NCBI RefSeq assembly: GCF_001043975.1
Contig: NZ_LABY01000178.1
Location: 30,148 to 94,147, forward strand
DNA length: 64,000 nt
Source: Methylobacterium variabile
GTDB lineage: Bacteria > Pseudomonadota > Alphaproteobacteria > Rhizobiales > Beijerinckiaceae
Direction: 5' to 3'
Notes under the pieces: model-generated
What the model was told of the DNA's origin: nothing
The model's input: the letters and a program-made list of their open reading frames with translations, nothing else
Databases searched by the model: none
Position numbers and translations under genes: made by a program
Part shown: positions 33,707 through 42,445 of the stretch, piece after piece
How the letters are laid out: each line of letters starts with the position of its first letter
How positions within the stretch are numbered: position 1 is the first letter of the stretch

Positions 33707-34393
33707 ATGACGAACCAAGGCACGCCCATCGCTGATGTGAAGGACTGGCAGCGGCGCTGGCACGCCATCCTCGACCGCAATGGTATCGAGCTGGAAGGCA
33801 GGACCGATCCGGCGCAGCTCCCGCCCATCGAAGAGGACTTCCGGCTTCATTTCGCCTTCTGGACCCTCGACACGGACCAGGGTGTCCGTATTCGCGGCGA
33901 AGCTCTCGGTCTCCTGCCGCATGGAGATGCGATCGCGGGCCGGATCGAACGCCACCTTCGAACGCCCCGGCACCTCATGGAGGAAAGCGAGGCCGAGGCC
34001 ATTCTGCGCAGCGGCCTGCGGGCCGTTCGGAGCGACGGCGTCGACGCGCCCGACGAGACGAGCGCCGTCCGGTTCATGGATGCCAGCACCATCTCCTATC
34101 TCGAGGCCTTCAGGGAAGCCGACACGCCATTCGAGGGTTTGGGAGACACCTTGTCGGCTCGAGCAGGGCGACGGAGCGGCGCCATTGGTCGACAAGCCTA
34201 TTTTTTTCTCTCAGAACCATTATACAGGCTTGCCTCCTTCTACACCGTGCGCGATTGGGCGATGTGGCCTCTTTGCTCCCATGAAGACGAACCGGATTTG
34301 ACCGAGTCGGGCTGGCGTCTTTTCAAGGGAGGCTGGGTGCCGGGGTTGGATGCGAACGGCTTGTTTCTTTATCGCTTGCCGGATGAAAGATAA
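33707..34393 (+). CDS. Hypothetical protein in a low-GC patch
   Basis: 228 residues, ATG at 33707. I recognise no family. The sequence is acidic with aromatic-rich ends: VKDWQRRWHAILDRNGIELEG at the start, LHFAFWTLDTDQGVRIRGEA in the middle, and WPLCSHEDEPDLTESGWRLF and a short C-terminal GLFLYRLPDER. No signal peptide or membrane segment. GC content falls along the gene, most clearly after 34190, and codon use there (TTT, TTG, ATA) is unlike the window. It lies between a dispersed repeat and an Imm50-like gene, so it may belong to a horizontally acquired pair, but a function cannot be assigned. Confidence 0.6.
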   Translation: MTNQGTPIADVKDWQRRWHAILDRNGIELEGRTDPAQLPPIEEDFRLHFAFWTLDTDQGVRIRGEALGLLPHGDAIAGRIERHLRTPRHLMEESEAEAILRSGLRAVRSDGVDAPDETSAVRFMDASTISYLEAFREADTPFEGLGDTLSARAGRRSGAIGRQAYFFLSEPLYRLASFYTVRDWAMWPLCSHEDEPDLTESGWRLFKGGWVPGLDANGLFLYRLPDER

Positions 34394-34703
34394 TCCCGAA
34401 ATCCTAAACTATTTCTATCAATAGACATCGATATCGAGAAGAAATAACTGCATTATAGGTTTGTTATTATCTGTACTGCCAGACAATAAATTTGGATCGA
34501 AGATTATCATGAATTTGATCATTTGTCTAATATTTGTTCATCCATAGAGATATGATGCTGTGGAATGCCCTGAAGCGGACATCGCGAGGGCCCACATTGA
34601 GTCGAAGGCCGAATTTTCTTTCGAGTCGTCCACGAAATATTCAGTCGCAGGATGCATGCTGAGCGCGATGATGAACTCTGACGGCACCCATTGGTCCACC
34701 GAC

Positions 34704-35120
34704 ATGGCGTTGTTCGCTGCCCTTCCGGGTGGGCGAGCGGTGATCGACTGGTTCGGCTTCGTTCCGTCCTTCCATGACGCAGAACTGGATCGGCTGGAGT
34801 TGGCGAGAGGTGCGGCCTCAATGGCGCTTCGAGCCTTCCGCATGACGGAGGCCGTGGACGCGAAGGGCTTCTTCGTGCTCGACAAGCACGCGGTTGTGAC
34901 ACTTCACTTTTCCGATGTGACAGGCGTGCATCTCACGGGCATTGCCGCATCAATCCTCTTAGAAGTTGGGATTCGTCGGGTTGCGGTCGCCCCGACTGGT
35001 TTCAGCACCTGCGGGGGACCCAATGTCGGTGATATCGAGGTGGGCTTCGAGACCAGTTACGGCTTGGAGGGGTCGATCTACGCACGTGAGGTAAGCTTCA
35101 GCGTCGATCCCGTCCGCTAA
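34704..35120 (+). CDS. Imm50-like immunity-family protein
   Basis: 138 residues from the ATG at 34704. The hallmark is IDWFGFVPSFHDAELDRLEL near the N-terminus, matching the WPSFHDAE segment of the immunity protein 50 family, which is associated with contact-dependent and polymorphic toxins. An in-frame GTG at 34560 would add 48 residues, but that stretch (with EADIARAHIESKAEF) looks like repeat-derived sequence, so I prefer the internal start; no clear ribosome-binding site supports either. No polymorphic toxin, Rhs or secretion gene is in the window, so this is an orphan immunity gene or a general member of the fold family. The 166 bp before it are strongly AT-rich. Confidence 0.6.
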   Translation: MALFAALPGGRAVIDWFGFVPSFHDAELDRLELARGAASMALRAFRMTEAVDAKGFFVLDKHAVVTLHFSDVTGVHLTGIAASILLEVGIRRVAVAPTGFSTCGGPNVGDIEVGFETSYGLEGSIYAREVSFSVDPVR

Positions 35121-35167
35121 GGGGCACAAGCAGTCCCCGAACGGGCAGGCTGGTTGGGTTTCTGACC

Positions 35168-35683
35168 CTAGCCCCGCAGCAGCGAGCACCGCAGGGGCCT
35201 GACCGGCGCGCGGGCGCGCAGCGGCAAGCCCGCCTGCAGGGCCTGCGCTCGGACGAGATCGCCGGCCCGGACCCGTCGGGTGCCGGTCAGGGCCTCGCGC
35301 CGGGCCGCGATCCGCTCGAACAAGGGGGCGTGCGGGCGGCGCAGGCGACCGACCGCCTCTGGCGTCGCGGTGGCGCCGAACCGGTCGAGCACCCGGATCC
35401 AGCCCTCCGCCGGTACGTCGCCGGCCTCCAGGCACAGCATCCAGGGTCGGCGCGCCACGGCGGCCGCGGCGACCCAGGGGGAGTGGCCCCGCGCTACCAG
35501 GGCCGCCCCGGTGCTCTCCGCCATCGTGCCGATCTCCGGGTCGTCCGGATGCGCCGCAGCGATTACGGCGTCGCCCACCACGCCCGCCGCCACGCCGGCC
35601 ACCAGGGCCGCCAGGGTGTCGGCGAGGGCGTCGATGCGCTCCAGATCGATCGCGCCCGGAAGATGAATGGCAGCCGTAAACAT
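35168..35683 (-). CDS. Glycosyltransferase-like protein (single domain, short)
   Basis: 171 residues from the ATG at 35681-35683 (MFTAAIHLPGAIDLERID). The segment GHSPWVAAAAVARRPWMLCLEAGDVPAEGWIRVLDRFG resembles the nucleotide/metal-binding part of GT-A glycosyltransferases of the kind found singly in Rhizobiales (LCLEAGDVP in place of a DxD). It is too short for a full catalytic domain (usually 220 or more residues), so it may be a reduced or inactive relative. The C-terminus is Arg/Leu-rich (VRAQALQAGLPLRARAPVRP). It is divergent from the radical SAM gene. Confidence 0.55.
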   Translation of the reverse strand: MFTAAIHLPGAIDLERIDALADTLAALVAGVAAGVVGDAVIAAAHPDDPEIGTMAESTGAALVARGHSPWVAAAAVARRPWMLCLEAGDVPAEGWIRVLDRFGATATPEAVGRLRRPHAPLFERIAARREALTGTRRVRAGDLVRAQALQAGLPLRARAPVRPLRCSLLRG

Positions 35684-35790
35684 GATCGCGCCATAGCGGA
35701 TGGGAGGCGGCGCGTCCTGCCTTGATCGTTGGCACTTGCGCTTGTTCCTGTTTTGTTCAAAGCTCGGCCGCAATCAGTGCGGAGGCAGGG

Positions 35791-36906
35791 ATGGAATCGG
35801 GATGCGGGCGGGGTGACGGCCGTCACCTCGCCGGATCGACCCCGGCGGAGGAGCGCCGCCGCGGGCGCGGAGCCACCGCCAACCCGACCGGCCGGTTCGA
35901 GGCGGCGTCGCACGAGGCCTTCGCCGACGGCTGGGACCGCGAGGAGGAGCTGCCGCCCCTGCGCACCGAGGTGACGATGGAGCGGGCGCGCAGCATCATC
36001 ACCCGCAACGATTCTCCCGACATCGGTTTCGACCGCTCGATCAACCCGTATCGCGGCTGCGAGCACGGCTGCGTCTACTGCTTCGCCCGGCCGAACCACG
36101 CCTATGCGGGCCTCTCGCCGGGTCTCGACTTCGAGACCAAGCTCTTCGCCAAGCCCGACGCCGCCGCCCTGCTGGAGCGGGAGCTCTCCGCCCCCGGCTA
36201 TCGCCCGCGCACCATCGCGCTCGGCACCGCCACCGATCCCTACCAGCCGATCGAGCGGCGCTACCGCCTGACGCGCAGCGTGCTCGAGGTGCTGGCGCGC
36301 TTCCGCCATCCGGTCGGCCTCGTCACCAAGTCCGACCTCGTGCTGCGCGACCTCGATGTCCTGGGTCCCATGGCGGGGGAGGGGCTGGTGAAGGTGGCGC
36401 TCTCGATCACGACCCTCGACCCCGACCTTGCCCGCCGGATGGAGCCCCGCGCCCCCCGGCCCGAGAAGCGTCTCGCGGCGATTCGGGCGCTGGCCGCGGC
36501 CGGCGTGCCCGTGATGGTGCTGGTGGCGCCGCTGATCCCGGGCCTCAACGACCACGAGATCGAGGCGGTGCTCGCCCGCGCCCGGGAGGCCGGGGCGAGC
36601 GAGGCCGGCGGCGTGCTCCTGCGCCTGCCGCACGAACTCGCCGACCTGATGCGCGACTGGTTCGCCGAGCATTATCCCGACCGGGCCGGCCGCACCTTCT
36701 CGCTCCTCAACCAGGCGCGCGGCGGCAAGGTCTACGACGCCGCGTATGGCCGCCGCTTCACGGGCACGGGGCCCTATGCCGAGCTGCTCGACCGGCGAAT
36801 GCAGGCCGCGATGACCCGGCTCGGCTATCCGGCGGACAGGCTGCGCCTGAGGGCCGACCTGTTCCGGGTGCCGGTGCGGGTGGGCGGGCAGTACAGCCTG
36901 TTCTGA
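35791..36906 (+). CDS. PA0069-family radical SAM protein
   Basis: 371 residues from the ATG at 35791, which has GGAGG about 6 bp upstream; the longer frame to 35722 adds unlikely Cys-rich sequence. The radical SAM cluster motif is GCEHGCVYCFARPNH (CxxxCxxC). SINPYRGCEHGC and IALGTATDPYQPIERRYRLTR are typical of the SPL/PA0069 group that resembles spore photoproduct lyase. Substrate is unknown in Gram-negative bacteria; a DNA or tRNA lesion repair function has only been speculated. It ends ...VPVRVGGQYSLF. A GNAT acetyltransferase gene follows 48 bp downstream. Confidence 0.88.
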   Translation: MESGCGRGDGRHLAGSTPAEERRRGRGATANPTGRFEAASHEAFADGWDREEELPPLRTEVTMERARSIITRNDSPDIGFDRSINPYRGCEHGCVYCFARPNHAYAGLSPGLDFETKLFAKPDAAALLERELSAPGYRPRTIALGTATDPYQPIERRYRLTRSVLEVLARFRHPVGLVTKSDLVLRDLDVLGPMAGEGLVKVALSITTLDPDLARRMEPRAPRPEKRLAAIRALAAAGVPVMVLVAPLIPGLNDHEIEAVLARAREAGASEAGGVLLRLPHELADLMRDWFAEHYPDRAGRTFSLLNQARGGKVYDAAYGRRFTGTGPYAELLDRRMQAAMTRLGYPADRLRLRADLFRVPVRVGGQYSLF

Positions 36907-36954
36907 CGGGAAGGGCTCGATTTCCTCAAGGGAAAGCCGTGGTAGCCTGCTGCC

Positions 36955-37506
36955 ATGACACACAGGCTTTTCCCGGTTCTGGAAACCACCCGCCTGCGAC
37001 TACGCCTCGTTGTGCCCGAGGATGCGGTCGTCACCGCCACCCTGATGACCCCGGAGGTGAGCCGCTGGGTCGCCAGCTGGCCGGTGCCGTTCACCGTGGC
37101 GATGGCGCAGGAGAGGATTGCCACGGCCCGCGCCCAGGCCGAGTCGGGCGAGGCCATCTCCTTCGCCGTGACGCTGCGCGGTGACGGCACCGTGCTCGGC
37201 TGGGCGATGGCGCACCGGATGCCGAACGATCCCCGCTGCGGCACGATCGGCTACTGGCTCGGCGAGGCGCATCATCGCCAGGGCTACCTGCGCGAACTGG
37301 CCCCCGCGCTCCTCGCCACCGCCTTCGTCTGGCTCGATCTTGATGCCGTCGAAGCCAGCGCGCATCCGGAGAATGCCGCTTCCTTCGCCGTCATGCGGCG
37401 CTGCGGTCTGCGCTTCCGGCGCGAGGCGGTGATCCACGCCCCGGCCCGATCGCGCGACGAGGCCGTCCATATCTACGGGATCCGGCGCGAGGAGTGTCAC
37501 GCCTGA
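36955..37506 (+). CDS. GNAT N-acetyltransferase (RimJ/RimL type)
   Basis: 183 residues. RimJ/RimL-like acetyltransferases move acetyl from acetyl-CoA to an amino group of a protein or small molecule. Seen: LETTRLRLRLVVPEDA at the start, GTIGYWLGEAHHRQGYLRELAPALLATAF (the pyrophosphate-binding QGYLRE loop) and VEASAHPENAASFAVMRRCGLRF near the end. The substrate cannot be read. The gene follows the radical SAM gene on the same strand and is convergent with a glycosyltransferase gene 70 bp downstream. Confidence 0.88.
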   Translation: MTHRLFPVLETTRLRLRLVVPEDAVVTATLMTPEVSRWVASWPVPFTVAMAQERIATARAQAESGEAISFAVTLRGDGTVLGWAMAHRMPNDPRCGTIGYWLGEAHHRQGYLRELAPALLATAFVWLDLDAVEASAHPENAASFAVMRRCGLRFRREAVIHAPARSRDEAVHIYGIRREECHA

Positions 37507-37576
37507 TTGTCGGCACCGCCCGCGGGCGGCGCGAGCCGTGTCGGGGCAGGGCTTTGCCGACCCAAGCGTGGAAGGA

Positions 37577-38458
37577 TCAGGCCGACAGCCACGTCTGCGG
37601 CTTGGCCAGCAGGACCCTGGTCCGCCGGCGTGCCCGGATCCAGCACCCGAGCAGTTTCGGGAGCCTGTCGGGCGGGAAGAACGCGAGGCCGCCGCTCGCC
37701 GGCCTGTGGACGATCGCGTTCGCGCGGATCAACGTCAGGATCTGCGTCGTCGATGCCCTGCGGTCGCCGACCTTGTGCCAGAAGTAATGGCAATTGGTTA
37801 TTCGGGTCGAGAGGCGGTCCATCTCGGCACTCTCGTTCTTGCAGCCGCCGGACTGAATGTTGAGATGGATGATCCCGCATTGGTGGTCGAGGACGATGGT
37901 TCCGCCGCCTTGCCGGACCCGGTGGCTCATCTCCGCGTCCTCGCCGACCGCGCCGCCGGTGAAGTTCTCGTCGAAGCCGCCGGCGCGGAAGATCGCGTCC
38001 CGGCGGTACGACGCGTTGCCCCCCGGGGCGAAGCCCGGTTCCGGGATCGGGTGCCGCCCGGCCCGGCGCGGTGCGTCGCTCAGCGACGGGTGGTCCCTCG
38101 CCTCGAAGATCGGTCCCGTCACGATGTCGGCGCGAACGGCCTCGTGGGCCGCCCGGTGACGCGCGACGATGTCCCGAACGCCGGTGACGTCGTCATCCAG
38201 GTACAGGACGATCTCTCCGGCCGCGATCCGGGCGCCGATGTTCCGGGCCCGCGGCAGGTTCTTGATCGGGGTGTGGACGTAACGGAGGCGCGGGTCCTCG
38301 CAGGACCTGTCCAGATTCAACGGCTCGTCGCTTTGGTCGACGACGATGATTTCCAGCAGGGATGCGGGATCGCCTGAAAGGAGTTCCCGAATCGTCTTGA
38401 GGACGACGTCGTATCGATTCAGCGTCGGCAGTACGACCGAAACGGTTCCGTGCAGCAT
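37577..38458 (-). CDS. Family 2 glycosyltransferase
   Basis: 293 residues from the ATG at 38456-38458. GT-A fold with SVVLPTLNRYDVVLKTIREL, IIVVDQSDEP, the metal-binding IVLYLDDDVTG, GGNASYRRDAIFRAGGFDENF and GEDAEMSHRVRQGG as acceptor/base region. It has no membrane segment. GC content is a little lower than its neighbours. Donor and acceptor are unknown; this type commonly adds a sugar in exopolysaccharide or lipopolysaccharide. It stands alone, which is unusual for polysaccharide genes. Upstream 159 bp to the PPC-domain gene hold its promoter. Confidence 0.85.
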   Translation of the reverse strand: MLHGTVSVVLPTLNRYDVVLKTIRELLSGDPASLLEIIVVDQSDEPLNLDRSCEDPRLRYVHTPIKNLPRARNIGARIAAGEIVLYLDDDVTGVRDIVARHRAAHEAVRADIVTGPIFEARDHPSLSDAPRRAGRHPIPEPGFAPGGNASYRRDAIFRAGGFDENFTGGAVGEDAEMSHRVRQGGGTIVLDHQCGIIHLNIQSGGCKNESAEMDRLSTRITNCHYFWHKVGDRRASTTQILTLIRANAIVHRPASGGLAFFPPDRLPKLLGCWIRARRRTRVLLAKPQTWLSA

Positions 38459-38617
38459 GGTTCGGCCTTGGCGACGACGTGATCCCCGGAAATTTAGCAC
38501 GGTGCCGATATTTCCGGGAATCCACGAAATCCTGCCGCAGGGTCGGCGCCGGACCGCTTCCGGCGCTGGCCTGCCGCGATCCGGCGAACGAGACCTGCGT
38601 AGGGATGGCCGCGGAGA

Positions 38618-39493
38618 TCAGTCCCGCACCGTCTCCAGGCACAGCTCGAAGGTGATGCAGGCGGCGTTGGCGCCGCGCAGCAGCACGCCCTCGTGGATCG
38701 CCCCGCCGACATCCACCACCGTGATGTCGAGCCGGGCTTCCGGCGCCCCGTCCGGTCCCGGCCGCACGGTGCCGTCGCGGATCAGCACCTCGCTCGCGTC
38801 GGTCGGGATCACCCGGCCGTCAGCGAAGGCCGGTCGCACGATGCTCCCGATACCGCGCACCCGCGCTGCCGCGATGCCGTGCGCCCGGCAGGTCGCCTCG
38901 ATCGCGTGGTGGACCTCCTCGTTCGGCTGGAGCTTCAGGAGCAGGCACCCGGCGCCGTCTCGGCGCAGGGGCGCCGGGGTGAACAGCGAGAAGTTGGTCT
39001 CGGCGTCCGGCTCGACCCGCCAGGCGGCCTCCGCCGTGCCCCAGGCCTCGGCCCGGACGCCGTGCGCCACCACGACCTCCGCCGGCAGGAGGTGGCCGGC
39101 GCGGCGGCGACCGTCGGCCTCGGTCCAGACCCCGTGCACGTGCAGGAAGGCCGCGCCGTCGCGCTCGCCGAAGGTGACGCTCGCCCGCTCCAGCCGCGTC
39201 TCGCCCGGCGGCCGGAAGGTCTCGCTGTAGTAGGCGGCGAAGCGCGGCTCGGTGGAGAGGGCCGGCATCACGTAGGCGAAGGGCGCGAAGCTCCCGCCCG
39301 CCAGGTGCACCACGCCCCCGCGCATCCCGGCCTCGGCGAGCGGCCCGGCGACGGCGTCGAGCAGCGTGCGCCCCCCCGGCGCCAGGTCGAAGGCGCGGTG
39401 GATCGAGGCGCCGCCGGCGGCGAGCCGGCGCTCGGGCCGCGCCGGTCCGGGCTGGGCGAGGGTGGCGAAGCGCGGCGCCGGCTCAGGCCGCAT
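38618..39493 (-). CDS. PPC (PCC/DUF296) domain protein, tandem domains
   Basis: 291 residues with two apparent PPC/DUF296 folds. The first spans about residues 25-150 (GGVVHLAGGSFAPFAYVMPAL, FGERDGAAFLHVHGVW), the second residues 160-285 (QPNEEVHHAIEATCRAHGIA, RVRGIGSIVRPAFADGR, DVGGAIHEGVLLRGANAACITFE). In bacteria such domains bind nucleotides or metals, or act in regulation; the specific function is unknown. The start codon lies inside the last codons of the upstream acyl-CoA ligase gene (11-bp overlap), so they are translationally coupled and may act in one pathway. Confidence 0.82.
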   Translation of the reverse strand: MRPEPAPRFATLAQPGPARPERRLAAGGASIHRAFDLAPGGRTLLDAVAGPLAEAGMRGGVVHLAGGSFAPFAYVMPALSTEPRFAAYYSETFRPPGETRLERASVTFGERDGAAFLHVHGVWTEADGRRRAGHLLPAEVVVAHGVRAEAWGTAEAAWRVEPDAETNFSLFTPAPLRRDGAGCLLLKLQPNEEVHHAIEATCRAHGIAAARVRGIGSIVRPAFADGRVIPTDASEVLIRDGTVRPGPDGAPEARLDITVVDVGGAIHEGVLLRGANAACITFELCLETVRD

Positions 39494-41105
39494 CGGTCTT
39501 GCGCCCCTCTTGGATCCCCTGGCCGAGGAGGCCGGCCGCCTCCAGCTCCTCGCGCACCATCTTCTTGGTGATCTTGCCGTAGCCGGATTTCGGCAGCGAC
39601 TCGCGCAGGATGACCCGCCGGGGCAGCTTGTAGCGGGCGACCTTGTCGAACAGGAACGCCATCACGTCCTCCTCGGTCAGCGCCATGCCCTCGCGGGGCA
39701 CGCAGACCGCGACGCCGATCTCGCCCCAGGTCGGGTCCGGCACGCCGAGCACCGCCGTCTCGGCCACTGCCGGATGGGCCAGGATCTTCTCCTCGATCTC
39801 CCGCGGGTAGATGTTCGAACCGCCCGAGATGTACATGTCAGACGCGCGGCCGGTGATGTACAGGAACCGCTCGGCATCGAGGTAGCCGAGGTCGCCGGTG
39901 CGGAACCAGCCGTCGCGAAAGGCCTCGGCATTGGCCTTCGGGTTCTCCCAGTAGCCGGCGAACACGGCGGGACCGCAGACGCAGATCTCGCCGGCCTCGC
40001 CCGGGGCGACCTCGCGGCCCTCCGGGTCCTGGATCTGCACCTGCATCCCGGTGCGCTCGAAGCCGCAGGTGCCGATCTTCACCGCCGGCCCGTCCTCCGC
40101 CTCGTGCAGGGCGGGGGGCAGCACCGTGATGTTGCCGGTGACCTCGCCGAGGCCGAAATACTGCACGATCACCTTGCCCAGGCTGCGCAGGGCCCGCTTC
40201 TGGTCCTCGCGGTACATCGGCGCGCCGGCATAGATGATGTAGCGCAGCGAGGAATGGTCGTTGGCGTCGACCGCCGGATGCTCGACCATCATCTTCAGGA
40301 TCGTCGGCACCGTGAACATGTTGGTGATGCGGTGGCGCGCCACCAGGCCCCAGACCTCGGCGGCGTCGAAGCGCTCGGAGCCCGGCAGCACCGAGGTGAC
40401 GGCGCGGGCGACCTGCGCCACCGCGTGGACGCCGGCCCCATGCGAGAGCGGCGCCACCACCAGGGAGGCATCGGTCTCCGGCGTCGTGCCGGGCATCAGG
40501 TCGCAGAGGTGGTTGGTGATGACGAAGGCCATCTGGCCGTGGGTCAGCACCGCGGCCTTCGGCTTGCCGGTGGTGCCGGAGGTGTAGAAGAACCAGCACG
40601 GGTCGTCGTGCTCGACGGCGGCGTTCGCCACCGCCCGGCCCTCGCCCTCCGCCACGACGTCCTCGTAGGCCTCGCCCTGCGCCGGTCCCTCGCCGACGAC
40701 GATGACGCGGCTTAGGGACGGGCAGGCGGCTCGCACCGCCGCGACGTGGTCGGGATAATCGGCGTGGCACAGGAAGGCCGTCGCGCCGGATTGCTGGGCC
40801 AGGTAGGCGACGTCGTCCGGCATCAGCCGGAAGTTCGTCGGCACGAACACGGCGCCGAGCCGGAACGCCGCGTACATGATCTCCAGGATGGCGTTGCCGT
40901 TGCGGGCATGGACCAGCAGGCGGTCGCCCTTGCGCACCCCGCGGGCGGCGAGCCCCGCCGCGAGGGCGGAGACCCGGGCGTCGAACTCGGCCCAGCTCCA
41001 GCGCCGCTCGCCCCAGACGATGGCGGGGCGGCCGGGATGGCGCGCGGCGGCCTGGGTGAGGGCATGGGCGAGGTTCATCACCCGGCGCGACATCGGCGTC
41101 ATCAT
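39483..41105 (-). CDS. AMP-dependent acyl-CoA ligase
   Basis: 540 residues from the ATG at 41103-41105 (MMTPMSRRVMNLAHALTQ) with GGAGGG about 7 bp upstream. It activates a carboxylic acid as an acyl-adenylate and transfers it to CoA. AMP-binding motifs: FFYTSGTTGKPKAAVLTHGQ, VQYFGLGEVTGNITV, GDLGYLDAERFLYITGRASDMYISGG and the C-terminal lysine region PKSGYGKITKKMVREEL. Substrate class (fatty, aromatic or other acid) is not deducible. It overlaps the PPC-domain gene by 11 bp. No hydratase, dehydrogenase or thiolase genes are near, so it is not in a classical degradation cluster. Confidence 0.93.
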   Translation of the reverse strand: MMTPMSRRVMNLAHALTQAAARHPGRPAIVWGERRWSWAEFDARVSALAAGLAARGVRKGDRLLVHARNGNAILEIMYAAFRLGAVFVPTNFRLMPDDVAYLAQQSGATAFLCHADYPDHVAAVRAACPSLSRVIVVGEGPAQGEAYEDVVAEGEGRAVANAAVEHDDPCWFFYTSGTTGKPKAAVLTHGQMAFVITNHLCDLMPGTTPETDASLVVAPLSHGAGVHAVAQVARAVTSVLPGSERFDAAEVWGLVARHRITNMFTVPTILKMMVEHPAVDANDHSSLRYIIYAGAPMYREDQKRALRSLGKVIVQYFGLGEVTGNITVLPPALHEAEDGPAVKIGTCGFERTGMQVQIQDPEGREVAPGEAGEICVCGPAVFAGYWENPKANAEAFRDGWFRTGDLGYLDAERFLYITGRASDMYISGGSNIYPREIEEKILAHPAVAETAVLGVPDPTWGEIGVAVCVPREGMALTEEDVMAFLFDKVARYKLPRRVILRESLPKSGYGKITKKMVREELEAAGLLGQGIQEGRKTDAA

Positions 41106-41247
41106 CGGGCAGCCCTCCGGCGGCTCATCGTGCTCACGCGGCATCTCCTCCCTGGCGGCGCCGGCCGTTCGGCCCGTGCGCGCTGCATCGCGGGAGCTTA
41201 CGACGGTCCGGGCGCCGAGCGGAAGCGCGGCGCGCGCATGCGCGCCG

Positions 41248-41847
41248 TCACGAGGCGCGGGAGCGGAAGCTCAGGCGATGATGCCGGGTGAGGCCCTGCT
41301 CCAGCATGGCGGCCCGGTGGGCCGCCGTCCCGTAGCCGACGTTGCGCTCCCAGGCATAGGCCGGGTGACGCCGGGCGAGCGTCCGCATCAGCCGGTCGCG
41401 CACCACCTTGGCGACGATCGAGGCGGCGGCGATCTGGGGCACCAGCCGGTCGCCGCCGACGAGGGCCCGGCAGGGCAGGGGCAGGCCGGGGGGCACGTCG
41501 CGCCCGTCCACCGCCACCTCCGCGGCGATCCCGAGCCGCCCGACCGCCCGCCGCATCGCGTCGAGGGTGGCGGCGCGCACGTTGATCCGGTCGATCAGCG
41601 CCCGCGAGGCGCCCGCCAGCGCCACACGCGCCGTGGCCTCGATCCGCGGGGCCAGGCGCTCGCGGGTGGCGGCGTCGAGGCGCTTGCTGTCGTCGAGGGC
41701 CTCGAGCAGGTCGCCCGGCAGGGCGACGGGGTCGAAATGCACCGCCGCCACGATCACCGGCCCGCACAGGGCGCCGCGGCCGACCTCGTCGCAACCGATG
41801 AGGACGGGATAGCGGGCGGCGTGGCGGGCATCGAACGGGCGCATCAT
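41248..41847 (-). CDS. rnhB: Ribonuclease HII
   Basis: 199 residues from the ATG at 41845-41847 (MMRPFDARHAARYPV). RNase HII removes ribonucleotides embedded in DNA and RNA primers. Catalytic residues lie in IGCDEVGRGALCGP (Asp-Glu) and VDGRDVPPG, with GDRLVPQIAAASIVAKVVRDRLM as the family's long helix. The C-terminus has NVGYGTAAHRAAMLEQGLTRHHR. Upstream is a 16-bp tandem repeat at 41869-41902 that could be a regulatory site. The downstream neighbour on the same strand is the acyl-CoA ligase, 143 bp away. Confidence 0.95.
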   Translation of the reverse strand: MMRPFDARHAARYPVLIGCDEVGRGALCGPVIVAAVHFDPVALPGDLLEALDDSKRLDAATRERLAPRIEATARVALAGASRALIDRINVRAATLDAMRRAVGRLGIAAEVAVDGRDVPPGLPLPCRALVGGDRLVPQIAAASIVAKVVRDRLMRTLARRHPAYAWERNVGYGTAAHRAAMLEQGLTRHHRLSFRSRAS

Positions 41848-41868
41848 CCGGTTGTGCGGCCCGGCTCG

Positions 41869-41902
41869 TTGAGAAATCCTAACATTGAGAAATCCTAACA
41901 TT
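41869..41902. repeat. 16-bp tandem repeat just upstream of rnhB
   Basis: ttgagaaatcctaaca occurs twice back to back (41869-41884, 41885-41900), followed by another tt. It starts 22 bp upstream of the rnhB ATG and is AT-rich in a GC-rich setting, so it overlaps where the promoter or leader would be. It may be a transcription-factor half-site pair or a simple slippage duplication. Confidence 0.7.
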
Positions 41903-42117
41903 CGCAAATGCCGGCCCACCCGCCGCAGACAACCTGGGGTTTCTGCCTGGATCGCAGCGCGAGACGATCGCCGTCAACGAAGTGCGGCGACGCGCCCGTC
42001 CCCGGACAGGAGGAAGGCCTGCGCCGCGATGACGCGCTCACGCTTGGCACGCCGCATGCCGCTCCCGAGATCCGGTGTCCCTTCGGCCCGGATTCAACCG
42101 CAGGAGGTACGCCGCCC

Positions 42118-42363
42118 ATGAAGGTCGCCCTCGCCGTTGCCGCGCTCTCCCTCGTTCAGCCGACGCATTCCTGGTACCCTTACGAGTGCTGCTCGGACCA
42201 GGATTGCGAGCCGATCTCCGACGCCGTCGAGGTGCCGGGCGGCTACCAGACGCATGGGATCTTCGTGCCGATGGCGAAGGTGCGGCCGAGCCAGGACGGG
42301 CGCTTCCACTGGTGCCACCGCGGCAGCTACGTCTTCTGCTTCTTCGCGCCCCTGGCCGGCTGA
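42118..42363 (+). CDS. Small exported Cys/aromatic-rich protein
   Basis: 81 residues from the ATG at 42118 with CAGGAGG upstream. The N-terminus is a short signal-like segment (MKVALAVAALSLVQPTHS), then YPYECCSDQDCEPISDAVEVP, IFVPMAKVRPSQDGRFHWCHR and SYVFCFFAPLAG. Five cysteines suggest two disulfides in the periplasm. Proteins starting with a WYPxECCSxxDC-type block recur in Rhizobiales, but I know of no function. It is followed 82 bp later by a membrane microprotein on the same strand, with which it may be co-transcribed. Confidence 0.8.
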   Translation: MKVALAVAALSLVQPTHSWYPYECCSDQDCEPISDAVEVPGGYQTHGIFVPMAKVRPSQDGRFHWCHRGSYVFCFFAPLAG

Positions 42364-42445
42364 CGCGGCCCCGCCGGCACCGGAGGGGCGCCGCGCGCGT
42401 TCCCCGGGCCAGGGCGGCCCGCGCCGCCCGGAACGAGGAGGATGC

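Noticed and set aside
34560..34703. N-terminal extension of the Imm50-like gene from a GTG
   Set aside because: It lengthens the protein beyond the usual family size and reads like repeat-derived sequence; kept only as an alternative start.
34538..34885. Minus-strand frame opposite the Imm50-like gene
   Set aside because: Competes with a plus-strand frame carrying a recognisable FHDAEL signature and has no ribosome-binding site.
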